The notes: a model not told the origin generated them from the letters alone. DNA of 64,000 nt from Bradyrhizobium uaiense (GCF_010811875.1 NZ_VKHP01000002.1:1-64000); one strand, 5' to 3'. Shown: positions 46,355 through 55,167, counted from the first letter of the stretch. A program made the numbers and translations.

Positions 46355-47422
46355 TCATCCGGCCTGCGGCGGCGCGCCGGACCACGCGCGCCTGAGCAGG
46401 TCGCGGATGCCGCTCTCTTCAATCGGCCGCGGATTCCAGTAGGGATTCCTGGTGGCGAGCGCGGCCGCCTTTGCGATGCCGTCCTCGGGCATGCCGATCT
46501 CGGCGAGCGAGCGCGGCGCGCCGAGTTTTGCCGACAGTTCGAACAGGCCATCGGCCGCGTCGGATGCCCCGAGCGCCCGCGCGGCGCGGCCGATCGCCTC
46601 GCGCGCGGCCGGCGTATTGTAGGCGATGGTGTGCGGCAGCAGCACCGCATGGGTTTCGGCATGCGGCAGGTCGAACAGCGCGCCGACGGTGTGGCAGAGC
46701 TTGTGATGCAGCGCCATCCCGACGGTGCCGAGGCAGACCGCGCACAGCCAGGCGCCATAGAGCGCATCGGAACGCGCTTCGAGATCATGCGGCCGTGCGA
46801 TCACATCCGGCAGCGACGATGCAAGTTTTGCGATCGCCTCTTCCGCCATCAGCGAGGTGATCGGATTGCCATCACGCGCATACAGCGCCTCGGCGGCATG
46901 CGCGATCGCGTTGAGGCCGGAGATCGCCGAGAATTTGGCCGGCATCGAGAGCGTCAGGTTGACGTCGTAGATCACGGCCTCGGGCAAGATCTTCGGCGAC
47001 GACTGCGTGGTCTTGACGCCGTCGACGGTCTCGCCGAGCACCGGCGTCATCTCCGAGCCAGCATAGCTGGTCGGCACGATCAGCTGCGGCAGGTCGGTGC
47101 GCAGCGCGATCGCCTTGCTGAGGCCGGTCGCGGCGCCGGCGCCGATCGCGACCACGCCATCGGGCTTGAGCTCGCGGACCATCGCCATCGCACGTTCAGT
47201 CACCGCAACCGGCGTGTGCACGACAGCACCATCGAACGCGCCGGCCATGCGGCCGCCGGTCAGCGCGGCGAGATCGCCGAGCTCCGCCTGCTGCCGCCGG
47301 CTCGCGAGCACCAGCGCACGGGCGATGCCGAGCCGGTCGAGCTCGTCAGCCAGTTGCGCGACCGTGCCGACCCCGAACACGACGCGCATCGGGCTGACTT
47401 GATAGGTGAACGGCTGTGGCAT
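46355..47422 (-). CDS. Maleylacetate reductase
   Basis: A 355-residue iron-containing alcohol dehydrogenase-family protein of the maleylacetate reductase type, which reduces maleylacetate to 3-oxoadipate at the end of hydroxyquinol, resorcinol and chloroaromatic pathways. NAD-binding GVVAIGAGAATGLSKAIAL near 90 and VPTSYAGSEMTPVLGETVDGVK near 117 are typical, as are the metal-region HKLCHTVGALFDLPHAETHAVLLP. It follows the AraC gene by 20 bp on the same strand, so the two form an operon. No ring-cleavage dioxygenase of the intradiol type is in the window. Confidence 0.87.
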   Translation of the reverse strand: MPQPFTYQVSPMRVVFGVGTVAQLADELDRLGIARALVLASRRQQAELGDLAALTGGRMAGAFDGAVVHTPVAVTERAMAMVRELKPDGVVAIGAGAATGLSKAIALRTDLPQLIVPTSYAGSEMTPVLGETVDGVKTTQSSPKILPEAVIYDVNLTLSMPAKFSAISGLNAIAHAAEALYARDGNPITSLMAEEAIAKLASSLPDVIARPHDLEARSDALYGAWLCAVCLGTVGMALHHKLCHTVGALFDLPHAETHAVLLPHTIAYNTPAAREAIGRAARALGASDAADGLFELSAKLGAPRSLAEIGMPEDGIAKAAALATRNPYWNPRPIEESGIRDLLRRAWSGAPPQAG

Positions 47423-47442
47423 GACGATTTCCGAATGGTTGA

Positions 47443-48423
47443 TCAGCCGCGGCGCCAGTCGCGCGGCGTGCAGCCAAAGCGATGCCTGAAGCGCCGGGTG
47501 AAATGCGAGAGATCGGAGAAGCCCCAATCGAACGCGATGTCGCCGATCGTGCGCCCGGCAATCGCGGGATCCTTTAGGTCGCGCGCGGCACCGTCGAGGC
47601 GACGGTCCATCAGATGGCTGGCGAACGTCGTGCCGGCGCGCTCGAACAATTTGTGGACGTAGCGTTCGCTGATGCCGATCGCGGCCGCAATCGCGGCAAC
47701 GCCGAGCCCGGGCTCGCGCAGCCTGCGGTCGACGGCGCGGCGCAGCGCCAGCCAGGTCGCATCCGCAAGGCTCGCGCTCTCGGCGACGCCTTCGCGACCG
47801 GTCCGCGACAGGCTGAGCGCGACCAGATCGAGCAGCACGCCGAACAGCCGGGCGTTGTCGGCATCCGAGGCGCGAAGCGCTGACGTGTTCAGGACCTGCG
47901 CCGTCTCGGCGATGAGATGACCGACGACCGGATCATCCGACACCCGCGCCGGCGCGACATCCGGCGCCGACGGCAGCCGTTCATCGAGCGCCTCGGCCGG
48001 CACCCAGAACGAGGCGACCTGCAGCGCGGGGCCGCGATCATGCAGCAGCGAGAAGCGCTGCCCGCTGTCGAAGATTCCGACCTGCCCCGGCGACAGGCTG
48101 ATCTCGCGCCCCGCCTGCTGGATGCGGCAGCGGCCGGCGAGCTTGAGATTAAGGTAGTAGCAGCGCCGGCCGGATGCGGCGATGTCGGCGGCCGAGCGCC
48201 GCACGATGTGCTCCGGGAAGCTGACCCGGTTGACCGCACCGTCCCCCAGCCCGACGGTCTCGACCCGGGCGAGGAAGCCTGGCGTCGCTGGCGGCTCCGG
48301 CGTCAGGTTCATGAAGGCCCGGCAGATCGCCTCGCGATAATAGGCGAACTGCTCGCCCGGCCTGGTGTCCGCGGTATTCCAGCTCAGCCCGCGCGAGCGA
48401 TCCGCGGCGGCGATTTGCTGCAT
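47443..48423 (-). CDS. AraC family transcriptional regulator
   Basis: A 326-residue regulator. The N-terminal part (about 1-200) is an AraC-binding-like sensor domain of the type found with aromatic regulators (NphR/FeaR-like), and the two helix-turn-helix motifs are near 228-320 (GVAAIAAAIGISERYVHKLF, IGDIAFDWGFSDLSHFTRRFRHRFG). Start ATG at 48423. It lies directly before maleylacetate reductase and divergent from an alpha/beta hydrolase gene; either or both are plausible targets. Confidence 0.9.
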   Translation of the reverse strand: MQQIAAADRSRGLSWNTADTRPGEQFAYYREAICRAFMNLTPEPPATPGFLARVETVGLGDGAVNRVSFPEHIVRRSAADIAASGRRCYYLNLKLAGRCRIQQAGREISLSPGQVGIFDSGQRFSLLHDRGPALQVASFWVPAEALDERLPSAPDVAPARVSDDPVVGHLIAETAQVLNTSALRASDADNARLFGVLLDLVALSLSRTGREGVAESASLADATWLALRRAVDRRLREPGLGVAAIAAAIGISERYVHKLFERAGTTFASHLMDRRLDGAARDLKDPAIAGRTIGDIAFDWGFSDLSHFTRRFRHRFGCTPRDWRRG

Positions 48424-48576
48424 CAGTTCACTCCGAGTCCAATCCGGTTCGGTCACAGCCAAGCGCGTTCCGCGGGCCCAGGTCAATATCCATCAGGAAT
48501 TGCTTGAAACTTGCGCGTATCCCGGGCCGCCCGGATGTCGCGGCCGATCTAATCAAACCACACAGGGAGGTACAAC

Positions 48577-49302
48577 ATGTCGACCTATGTTCTCGTCCAT
48601 GGCGCCTGGCATACCGGCGCCGAGTTTGAACCGGTTGCGGCTATCATCCGCAAAGCCGGCCATGTCGTTCATACGCCGACCATCAAGGGCAACCGGCCCG
48701 GCGACAAGAAGGACTCCGGCCTCGCCGAAGCCATCCAGTCGATCGTGGATTATCTCGCCGAGCACAATCTGAATGACATCGTGCTGGTCGGCCACAGCTA
48801 TGGCGGCATGGTCATCACCGGCGTTGCCGACGCCGCCGCCAATCGCATCCGCCGGCTGGTCTACTGGAATGCGTTCGTGCCGAACAATGGCGAATGCCTC
48901 AACGACATGGTGCCGCCGCATTATCGCGGCCTGTTCGACGCGATCCACGCCGAGCGCGGCGACGGCTCGGTGGTGCTGCCGTTCCCGATCTGGCGCGAGG
49001 CCTTCATCAACGATGCCGACCTCGAGCTCGCGCAACGCGCCTATGACGTGCTCAACCCGCACCCGCTGAAGACGTTCCAGGACAAGATCGCGCTGCGCGC
49101 CAATCCGGCCGAGATGCCGGTCGCAAAGTCCTACGTGAACTGCACCGGGGACACCGCGATGCCGCACAGCCTGCCCTGGCATCCGCGGCTGTCGGAGAAG
49201 CTCGGGCTGTTCCGCCTGGTCCAGGTGCCGGGCAGCCACGAGCTGTGCTTTTCCGATCCCGCGCGCCTGGCACAGGCCTTCCTCGACGCCGGCCGCGACT
49301 GA
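48577..49302 (+). CDS. Alpha/beta hydrolase
   Basis: A 241-residue alpha/beta hydrolase of the hydroxynitrile lyase/methylesterase-like group. It starts MSTYVLVHGAWHTGAEFEPV (oxyanion-hole HG), the nucleophile Ser is in LVGHSYGGMVITG near 79, and the catalytic His is near 219 in VPGSHELCFSDP. GGGAGG precedes the ATG. Divergent from the AraC gene. Likely an esterase or C-C hydrolase in an aromatic pathway, by context. Confidence 0.85.
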   Translation: MSTYVLVHGAWHTGAEFEPVAAIIRKAGHVVHTPTIKGNRPGDKKDSGLAEAIQSIVDYLAEHNLNDIVLVGHSYGGMVITGVADAAANRIRRLVYWNAFVPNNGECLNDMVPPHYRGLFDAIHAERGDGSVVLPFPIWREAFINDADLELAQRAYDVLNPHPLKTFQDKIALRANPAEMPVAKSYVNCTGDTAMPHSLPWHPRLSEKLGLFRLVQVPGSHELCFSDPARLAQAFLDAGRD

Positions 49303-49311
49303 CTTTTAGTC

Positions 49312-49356
49312 GCATGATCTCTTCGGAAAACCGCTTCGCACTTTTCCGGATCATGC
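49312..49356. repeat. Dispersed repeat (GCATGATC ... GATCATGC)
   Basis: The inverted ends GCATGATC and GATCATGC enclose TTCGGAAAACCGCTTCGCAC, the well-known dispersed motif of Bradyrhizobium intergenic regions. It lies between the convergent hydrolase and monooxygenase genes and may separate their transcripts. Confidence 0.7.
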
Positions 49357-49357
49357 T

Positions 49358-50851
49358 CTAAGCCACCGCCCTGTACGCCGGCGCGGTCGCCAGGAAGCGC
49401 GCATAGGCATCCGCGTCCGGCGGCGTGAACTTTTCGACGAGCGGGTTGCGGCGCGACGCCTTGGTGCCGATGTCCGCCAACAGCTCGTCGAAATGCTTGA
49501 AGTGGTAGGGCGCGACGCACAGCCCGCCATAGACGCCCGCCGCCGGACGCTCGACGCGCTTGAAGTTCAGCATCATCGCGATGTTGTCGTGCATCTCCGC
49601 GGCACTCGGCTGCCGCGCAAGCTGGCCGTCGGCGTAGCGCACCAGCCAGTTCGCGGCGAGGTCGGCGCACAACACGGTGCAGAAGCTCGAATTGAAGCCG
49701 ACAAAGCCCATGTCCGGCAGATCGGGATTGGCGATCAGCCGGTAGAGCCGGTACTGCCCGTCGGGCTCGACCAGCTTCTTCTGATACTCCTCCGGGAGGA
49801 ACGGCACACCGAGCTTGTAGCCGATGGCGAGTACCGCGACGTCGGCCGCGATATGCTGGCCGCCGCTCGTCACGATGGTCTTGCCCTCATAATGATCGAA
49901 CGTGCCGAGTACCGCCTTGATCCGGCCGTCGGCCACCATCGGGTAGAAGCCGGGGGTTGCGATCGGCACCGAGCAGTTGACGCCGTCCTCGATCCGCTCC
50001 TTCGGCACCATGCCGCACTGCTTCAGCTTGAGCTGCATCTTCAGCATGCTCTCGAGCCCGCGCCAGTTCGCCCAGACGAACGGCTTGGCGACGACATGCG
50101 CGAGGCGGGCCATCGGCCCGATGCCCCAGCTCGCGAACATCTGCTCCTGCGCGCGGATGTAGAGGATGCGTTTGAAGTTGACGAGGCCGCCGATGAAATA
50201 GGGAATCCGCCACACCGGCTCGCGAAACACGATGGTGACTTCGCTGGCGCCGGAGTTGACTGCGTTCACCGCGATGTCGGTCGCCGATTTGGAGCCGCCG
50301 AGCACGACGACCTTGCGTCCCTTGGCGAGATCTGGATCGCCATATTGCGACGAGTGCAGGATCTGGCCGCCCCGCGCCTTGAAGTCGTCCTCGCCGGGAA
50401 GCGGCAGCGACTGCGGCTCATTGAATTGCCCGGTGCAGACCGCAACGAAGTCGAAATCCTCCTGCCCCGCGGCGCCATCGGTCGAGCGTAGCGCGAGCGT
50501 CCAGCCCGGTCTGCCGTCGGCGCGGCGCTTCATGCCCTCCACCCTGGTGTCGAACCGCATCGCACCGTCGAGCCCATGGCTGCGCGCATAGTCGCGCAGA
50601 TAAGCATGGACCTGCGGCCCCTTCGGCCATTCCGGATAGGCGTCCGGCATCGCCTTGTCGGTGTAGCGATAGAGCTCCTTCGGGCTCTGGGTTTGCACAT
50701 CCGGATAGGACCGCGCCGGCTCCCAGACCCCGCCGAGATCGCCGCTACGCTCGATGATGGTCACCTTGTGGCCGCGACCGGCAAAGGCCTTGCCCGCGGC
50801 GAGCCCGGAAATGCCGGCGCCGATGACGCACACATGCTTCTGCTTGATCAT
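49358..50851 (-). CDS. Class B flavin-containing monooxygenase
   Basis: A 497-residue FAD/NADPH monooxygenase. The FAD site is IGAGISGLAAGKAF near 10, the NADPH site is VVVLGGSKSATDIAVN near 181, and between them lies GGQILHSSQYGD. This is the FMO fingerprint HxxxY; a Baeyer-Villiger enzyme would have HxxxW. The Phe normally six residues before the His is Arg. It oxygenates soft nucleophiles or carbonyl groups; the substrate is not known. On the same strand as a cupin 117 bp upstream. Confidence 0.87.
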   Translation of the reverse strand: MIKQKHVCVIGAGISGLAAGKAFAGRGHKVTIIERSGDLGGVWEPARSYPDVQTQSPKELYRYTDKAMPDAYPEWPKGPQVHAYLRDYARSHGLDGAMRFDTRVEGMKRRADGRPGWTLALRSTDGAAGQEDFDFVAVCTGQFNEPQSLPLPGEDDFKARGGQILHSSQYGDPDLAKGRKVVVLGGSKSATDIAVNAVNSGASEVTIVFREPVWRIPYFIGGLVNFKRILYIRAQEQMFASWGIGPMARLAHVVAKPFVWANWRGLESMLKMQLKLKQCGMVPKERIEDGVNCSVPIATPGFYPMVADGRIKAVLGTFDHYEGKTIVTSGGQHIAADVAVLAIGYKLGVPFLPEEYQKKLVEPDGQYRLYRLIANPDLPDMGFVGFNSSFCTVLCADLAANWLVRYADGQLARQPSAAEMHDNIAMMLNFKRVERPAAGVYGGLCVAPYHFKHFDELLADIGTKASRRNPLVEKFTPPDADAYARFLATAPAYRAVA

Positions 50852-50909
50852 GAAACCGCTCCGCGATGAATGAACAGATCAATTTCCTCGAGCGCACGCG
50901 TCCCCGTCA

Positions 50910-50931
50910 TCGCCGGAGCCAGCTCCGGCGA
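50910..50931. repeat. Perfect hairpin in the monooxygenase-cupin gap
   Basis: TCGCCGGAGC and GCTCCGGCGA pair with a two-base loop (CA). No T-run follows on either strand. It could attenuate or terminate transcription from the cupin gene toward the monooxygenase. Confidence 0.45.
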
Positions 50932-50968
50932 TTGCCGCCTCGCATGCGTAGTGTGTTTGGTGGCCGGT

Positions 50969-51418
50969 CTAGTCGTTGGCTTCCGGCGGCAGGAAGTCCA
51001 CCTCGTGCTCGGCAGAGATTCGGACCACTTCGGCGGGGTCCTGCAGATTGTGCAGCTTGTCGAACAGCGCCTCGAGCTTCGCCATCGGCGACACCCAGAA
51101 CAGCGCCCGTGCCGGCTTGTCGGACTTGTTGAAATAGCCATGAGGAATGCCGCGCGGCATGCGCACGAGGTCGCCGGCCTTGGCCTGCACCCAGACGCCG
51201 TCGAGCTTGAGGTCGAGCACGCCTTCCTGCACCAGGATGAACTCGTCCTGGGTCGGATGGATGTGCACCGGCACGAACTGGCCGGGGTCGCTGTTGGTCT
51301 CGAACGCGAAGGTCGAGTCGGTGACCGCCTTCGGATAGTAGACTTGGCCCAGGATATTCCAGGTCTTGCCGCCGTAGCCGGTGCCGGATCGGGTAATGCC
51401 TTTCTCAAGCGTGCCCAT
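50969..51418 (-). CDS. Cupin domain protein
   Basis: A 149-residue single-domain cupin. Motif 1 is VHIHPTQDEFILVQEGVLDL near 53 with two His and Glu, motif 2 is MPRGIPHGYFN near 87 with a His, so a metal site is likely intact. Small cupins of this type act as dioxygenases, isomerases or storage-like binders; no substrate is assigned. The ATG at 51418 has GGAGAGG upstream and is preferred to 51454. Divergent from an AraC regulator. Confidence 0.83.
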   Translation of the reverse strand: MGTLEKGITRSGTGYGGKTWNILGQVYYPKAVTDSTFAFETNSDPGQFVPVHIHPTQDEFILVQEGVLDLKLDGVWVQAKAGDLVRMPRGIPHGYFNKSDKPARALFWVSPMAKLEALFDKLHNLQDPAEVVRISAEHEVDFLPPEAND

Positions 51419-51668
51419 GTCAGCCTCTCCAGTTTTGATGTGCATTGCGGACACGGAGCCTGTCGCCAGCCGGTGGGGCTGTCTAGCCGATAAACGAATC
51501 CTCGCCCGGCACGTTCATGCTGCAATGCGGGAGCGTCTTCTGCCCAAGACCATCGCATCCGCCTGCGCGTCGATCAGGCAGTTTGCGCGACGAAACAGCG
51601 TTCCTCTTTTGCGGCGAATGGACTAGGCTGGCCGATATTTTAGACCTCAAACAACTCGGACGGCCGGC

Positions 51669-52727
51669 GTGACTGCTGTTGGCAACGAGGTTTCGACAAG
51701 GGCGAATCCTGCGCGGGCAAATCCTGCCAGGGAAAATCCTGCAAAGGCGAGGCTGAAGGATTTCGCGCGCGTCGCGACCGCGCGCGTCGATGACGCGGCC
51801 GAAGCGATCGGCCGCATCTTCTGTCCGCACGATCTGACGCCTGTCGATCATTCCGAGCGCGATTTCTCCGCGCACCACAATTGCGCAGGCTTCGACGGCT
51901 TCTCCGTCAACTATGTCGCCTATGGCGGATCGGTCGCGATCAATCCCGGCTGCCTCGACCGGTTCTTCCTGTTGCAGATGCCGCTGTCCGGCTCGGCCTC
52001 GGTGCGGACCGCCGCACGCGAGCTCACCACCGGGCCGCAACACTGTGCCTCGTTGCTATCGCCGACCATTCCGACCGAGATGACCTGGCGCGGCGGGTGC
52101 GCCCAGCTGATCCTGCTGCTCGACCGCAAGCTGGTCGAGCATCGCGCCGCGGCACTTGGCGGCGTGGCGGTGCAGCCGGTCGAATTCGATCCGGCCGTTG
52201 AACTGAGCGGGCCGCTCGGGCAAGCGCTTTCGGCCAGGATCGAGCATCTCGTGGCGACGGCCGAGCAGCTCGGGCCACGCAAGACCTTGTCCGCGGTAGC
52301 GGCTGCGGATTGGCGCGAACAGTTTCTCAATGTCCTGCTCAACGACCAGCGGCACAGCCTGAGTTCTGCGATCGATGTCTTCAACGGCTGCACCGAGGCC
52401 CAGCCCGCGGCGTTGAAGCGCGTGCGCGCCTATCTGGAGACCCGCGCGACCGAGCCGCTGGATCTCGCCGAGCTTGCGGAGATCGCAGGTACCGGCGTCC
52501 GCGCGCTGCAACTCGGCTTCCGCCGTCACTTCGGCACCACCGTCTCCGAGATGCTGCTCGACATCCGCCTCGCCCATCTCAACGCCCGTCTCAAGACGGC
52601 GCGGCCGGGCGAACGCATCGTCGATATTGCATTCGACCTCGGCTTTACCCATCTGAGCCGGATGGCGAGCGCCTACCGCGCCAAGTTCGGCGAGAGCCCG
52701 AAGGCGACCCTGCATCGGCCGAGCTGA
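51669..52727 (+). CDS. AraC family regulator with AraC-binding-like N-terminus
   Basis: A 352-residue regulator starting at GTG 51669. The sensor domain is about 30-240 (DFSAHHNCAGFDGFSVNYVAYGG, GCLDRFFLLQMPLSGSASV), followed by two helix-turn-helix motifs near 265-345 (DLAELAEIAGTGVRALQLGF, IVDIAFDLGFTHLSRMASAYRAKFG). The N-terminus has three near-identical five-residue units (ANPAR) from a 15-bp tandem repeat. Divergent from the cupin gene and the likely regulator of the cupin/monooxygenase group. Confidence 0.9.
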   Translation: MTAVGNEVSTRANPARANPARENPAKARLKDFARVATARVDDAAEAIGRIFCPHDLTPVDHSERDFSAHHNCAGFDGFSVNYVAYGGSVAINPGCLDRFFLLQMPLSGSASVRTAARELTTGPQHCASLLSPTIPTEMTWRGGCAQLILLLDRKLVEHRAAALGGVAVQPVEFDPAVELSGPLGQALSARIEHLVATAEQLGPRKTLSAVAAADWREQFLNVLLNDQRHSLSSAIDVFNGCTEAQPAALKRVRAYLETRATEPLDLAELAEIAGTGVRALQLGFRRHFGTTVSEMLLDIRLAHLNARLKTARPGERIVDIAFDLGFTHLSRMASAYRAKFGESPKATLHRPS

Positions 52728-52751
52728 ACTGGCCCGCGTGGCGATCCATTG

Positions 52752-52967
52752 CTAGCGGTGAAACGGCGCCGTCTTCGCCTGGGCCGAAAAATCGGTGACT
52801 GGCAGTGCGATCCGCTTGGTCTGTCTGACCATACGTACGCTCGTCACCTGCTGCGAAGAGTGGGCGTATTTTGTCGGCGCGCTGGCCGACGCACCGGCAT
52901 AGGCGGTCGGCGCCATCAAGGCGGCAATCGCAACGGCACTGATCAGGGTCGCAAGGAACTTCAGCAT
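52752..52967 (-). CDS. Small exported protein, unknown function
   Basis: A 71-residue protein from ATG at 52967, with GGAGGG 6 bases upstream. A Sec signal peptide (MLKFLATLISAVAIAALM..AYA) covers about 1-24; the mature part of about 47 residues is basic and Ser/Thr/Lys-rich (KYAHSSQQVTSVRMVRQ) with no Cys. It converges on the AraC gene, 24 bp apart. No family recognised. Confidence 0.7.
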   Translation of the reverse strand: MLKFLATLISAVAIAALMAPTAYAGASASAPTKYAHSSQQVTSVRMVRQTKRIALPVTDFSAQAKTAPFHR

Positions 52968-53209
52968 CGCACCCTCCAGGAGGCTGAGACACATCCGAAC
53001 AGCGATAGGCGTTTCCAATCGACGCCTCTGTCCGGCGTCTTGTTGACGATGCGGAATGCTGGTCCCGATTCCTATGAATCGCAACAATAATCATCAGCTG
53101 CTGATTTTTTGGACAAGCGGCCGCGTCGATCAGGAAAGCGGCACGCGACGATGCCAGGCCGATTGCGGAGCAGCATAAGTTGCGGACGAAGTGGCCCACG
53201 GCGTCCGCG

Positions 53210-53942
53210 TCACCGGCCCCGCTCTGCCGCCGCCTCCGACACGATGCGGCGATGATCGTGTTCCGCCGCCATCCGCCGCAGCACATCCTGCACCGACGGC
53301 CTCGGCAGGGTGTGGATCGCCGGGATTTCCTCCGGCGGCAACCGGCAGAGTTCCTGCGCAATCCGCTCCGCTTCGATCGCCGCTTGTCCCGGCGCAACGA
53401 TCACGTCAATCAGGCCTGCATCAAAGGCTCGCTCTGCCCGCATCGACCGCCCGGGAACGAGCATCGAAAAGGCGCGGTGGTGAGCAAGGCGCCGCGGTAT
53501 CAGCAAGCCGATCGCACCATCCGGGACCAGATCGTAAGCTTCCAGCGGCGAAGCAAACCTCTCGGATGCGGCGGCGATGACCAGGTCGCAACCGAACACG
53601 AGGGTGGTGCCGATGCCCGTCGCCGCGCCTTCCGACGGCGGCAATGATCGGCTTTGCGTTGTCGGCGAGCGCTTGCAAAAACCTGCCCACAGCCTGCGGA
53701 GAACTTGTTTCCGGCGCTGCACCGCCGGCAGCATGATGAACGACAGGCTCGCTGCCAGCCGCGAAGACATCGAACCCGCCAGCCACAACGATGCAGCGGA
53801 TAGCGGGATTGCTCCGCGCCGCCTCGAGCGCGCCTGTCATGGCGAGATAGACGTCATCAGCGACCGCGTTCGTGCCTTCCGCCCGCCGCAGCGCGATCGT
53901 CAGCACCGCCCCCTGCTCGCCGAGCGCGACGCGTCCGGCCAT
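53210..53942 (-). pseudogene. Enoyl-CoA hydratase/isomerase, frameshifted
   Basis: A crotonase-family gene in two frames. Codons from ATG 53942 run to about 53633 (AGRVALGEQGAVLTIALRRAEG to KPIIAAV), and the rest continues in another frame (EGAATGIGTTLVFGCDLVIAA to VSEAAAERGR, stop at 53210). The break is one extra base in the run TTCC near 53632; removing it gives the standard KPIIAAVEGAATGIG. The total length of 733 bases, one more than a multiple of three, agrees. It is either a recent pseudogene or an error in the sequence. It starts 5 bp after the stop of a small exported protein gene. Confidence 0.8.
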
Positions 53943-53946
53943 CGGT

Positions 53947-54204
53947 TCAATACTCTAAGGGCGCGCGCCACAGCGGCGACTTCGGACCGCCGTAGTAGCG
54001 CATCGGCCCGAGATGGAGCGCCGGCTGCACCGGCGCCGGCACGGCCGCGGTGTGCACCGAATCGCGGTGCGGCCGGTGGGCATGGCCGTGGCGCCTCGAC
54101 TTTGCCATCGCCTCGCCTCCGGCCCCGACCGCCAGCAGCACGCCGACATGAATGGCCAGCCTGATGCCGGAGCGCCCTTTCGCATGAAAGCGAAGCCGGC
54201 GCAT
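53947..54204 (-). CDS. Small exported protein ending in an MRYYGGPKSPLWR motif
   Basis: An 85-residue protein from ATG 54204. After a basic start (MRRLRFHAKGRSG) comes a hydrophobic segment (LAIHVGVLLAVGAGGEAMA), a His/Arg-rich region (KSRRHGHAHRPHRD) and a C-terminus PMRYYGGPKSPLWRAPLEY. The last motif is nearly the same as in the gene 8 bp upstream (MRYYGGPKSPMW). The hydrophobic segment fits a signal peptide or anchor. Probably co-transcribed with the upstream gene and possibly with the downstream hydratase remnant. No known function. Confidence 0.68.
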   Translation of the reverse strand: MRRLRFHAKGRSGIRLAIHVGVLLAVGAGGEAMAKSRRHGHAHRPHRDSVHTAAVPAPVQPALHLGPMRYYGGPKSPLWRAPLEY

Positions 54205-54211
54205 CGGCGAC

Positions 54212-54385
54212 CTACTGGCTCGCCCACATCGGGGATTTCGGGCCGCCGTAGTAGCGCATCTGCATGGTGCCGGAGCTGTCCGCCGCCGGCGCCGTCGCAT
54301 CGCTGATGCACCCGGCGGCCGTGGCACAGAGCCCCGCGATCATGACGATGCGCAGCAATGCTTGCCTCAATGTCGAAATCCCCAT
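54212..54385 (-). CDS. Small lipoprotein-like protein ending in an MRYYGGPKSPMW motif
   Basis: A 57-residue protein from ATG 54385. The signal region LRQALLRIVMIAGLCATAAGC ends in a lipobox-like TAAGC (Cys26), so a lipidated product is likely. The mature part is only about 32 residues and ends QMRYYGGPKSPMWASQ. The same motif ends the next gene, 7 bp downstream, though the rest of the two proteins differ. The lack of other sequence suggests that the motif itself is the functional part. Confidence 0.68.
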   Translation of the reverse strand: MGISTLRQALLRIVMIAGLCATAAGCISDATAPAADSSGTMQMRYYGGPKSPMWASQ

Positions 54386-54423
54386 GCTGTCCGCCCTCCC
54401 GCGCTCCCCTATGCTTCGACCAC

Positions 54424-55167
54424 TCAATACTTCGCCACCACCGGCCCGCCGAATTTGTAATCGAGGCCCAGCGTCACGACCGAGAACGTGCTGTCGACGG
54501 TGTAGGGAATCTGACCGTTGAGCGGTGCAGCGCGCTCGTACCGGCCGAAGTCATAGTAGCGGTACTCGAACTTGCCGATCAGGTTGTCGGTGAGCGCATA
54601 GGCGATGCCGCCACCCGCCGTCAGGCCGCTTCTGTTCGCGTTGAACTGATCGACGCCGAACACCGGATCGGTGTTGGTGTGCTGCAACTCGCCATAGGCC
54701 CAGCCGCCGGTGAAGAACAGCAGCAACCGGTCGACGGCGATGCCGCCGCGGGCACGAAGTGTAAAGCCGTCGCGAAGGCTGGTCGCATCGACCGACCCGA
54801 TCGGCAAGGTGCCGGCGTTGAACTGATCGACATCGTTGCCCTTGATGCCGGACCAGAAGCCGTCGGCTTCGACGCCAACCACGATGTTGCCGCTCTGCAC
54901 GTTGTAGCCGAGCTCTCCGCCGGCGATTCCACCGGTGGAGGAGTAGTTGATGGTGTAGTTGGCAAAGCCGGCGGGCCCGAGTGCGTTGTTCAGATTGTGG
55001 TTGCCGAAGCCACCGCCACCGAACACGCCGACATAGAAGCCGGACCAGTCGTAGGCCGGCGCCACGATCGCGGGCGCCTTGGTGTACATCGGAAGGTCGG
55101 CACCGAGCGCCGGCGAGGCAGCTGCCAGCAGCGTGAGCGCTGCGGATGTAAGAAGAATCCGTTTCAT
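54424..55167 (-). CDS. Omp31/RopB-like outer-membrane beta-barrel protein
   Basis: A 247-residue outer-membrane protein of the Omp25/Omp31 family common in rhizobia. The signal peptide ends near PALG-AD; the mature start (YDWSGFYVGVFGGGGFGN) and the alternating aromatic strands (FEYRYYDFGRYE) are typical of an eight-stranded barrel, closing with LDYKFGGPVVAKY. It helps outer-membrane integrity or host interaction. The start at 55167 is set by the signal peptide. It lies downstream of a second porin. Confidence 0.88.
   Translation of the reverse strand: MKRILLTSAALTLLAAASPALGADLPMYTKAPAIVAPAYDWSGFYVGVFGGGGFGNHNLNNALGPAGFANYTINYSSTGGIAGGELGYNVQSGNIVVGVEADGFWSGIKGNDVDQFNAGTLPIGSVDATSLRDGFTLRARGGIAVDRLLLFFTGGWAYGELQHTNTDPVFGVDQFNANRSGLTAGGGIAYALTDNLIGKFEYRYYDFGRYERAAPLNGQIPYTVDSTFSVVTLGLDYKFGGPVVAKY

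Noticed and set aside
49358..50851. Naming the flavin monooxygenase a Baeyer-Villiger enzyme
   Set aside because: The fingerprint ends HxxxY, as in FMO-type enzymes, and not HxxxW, and its first Phe is Arg.
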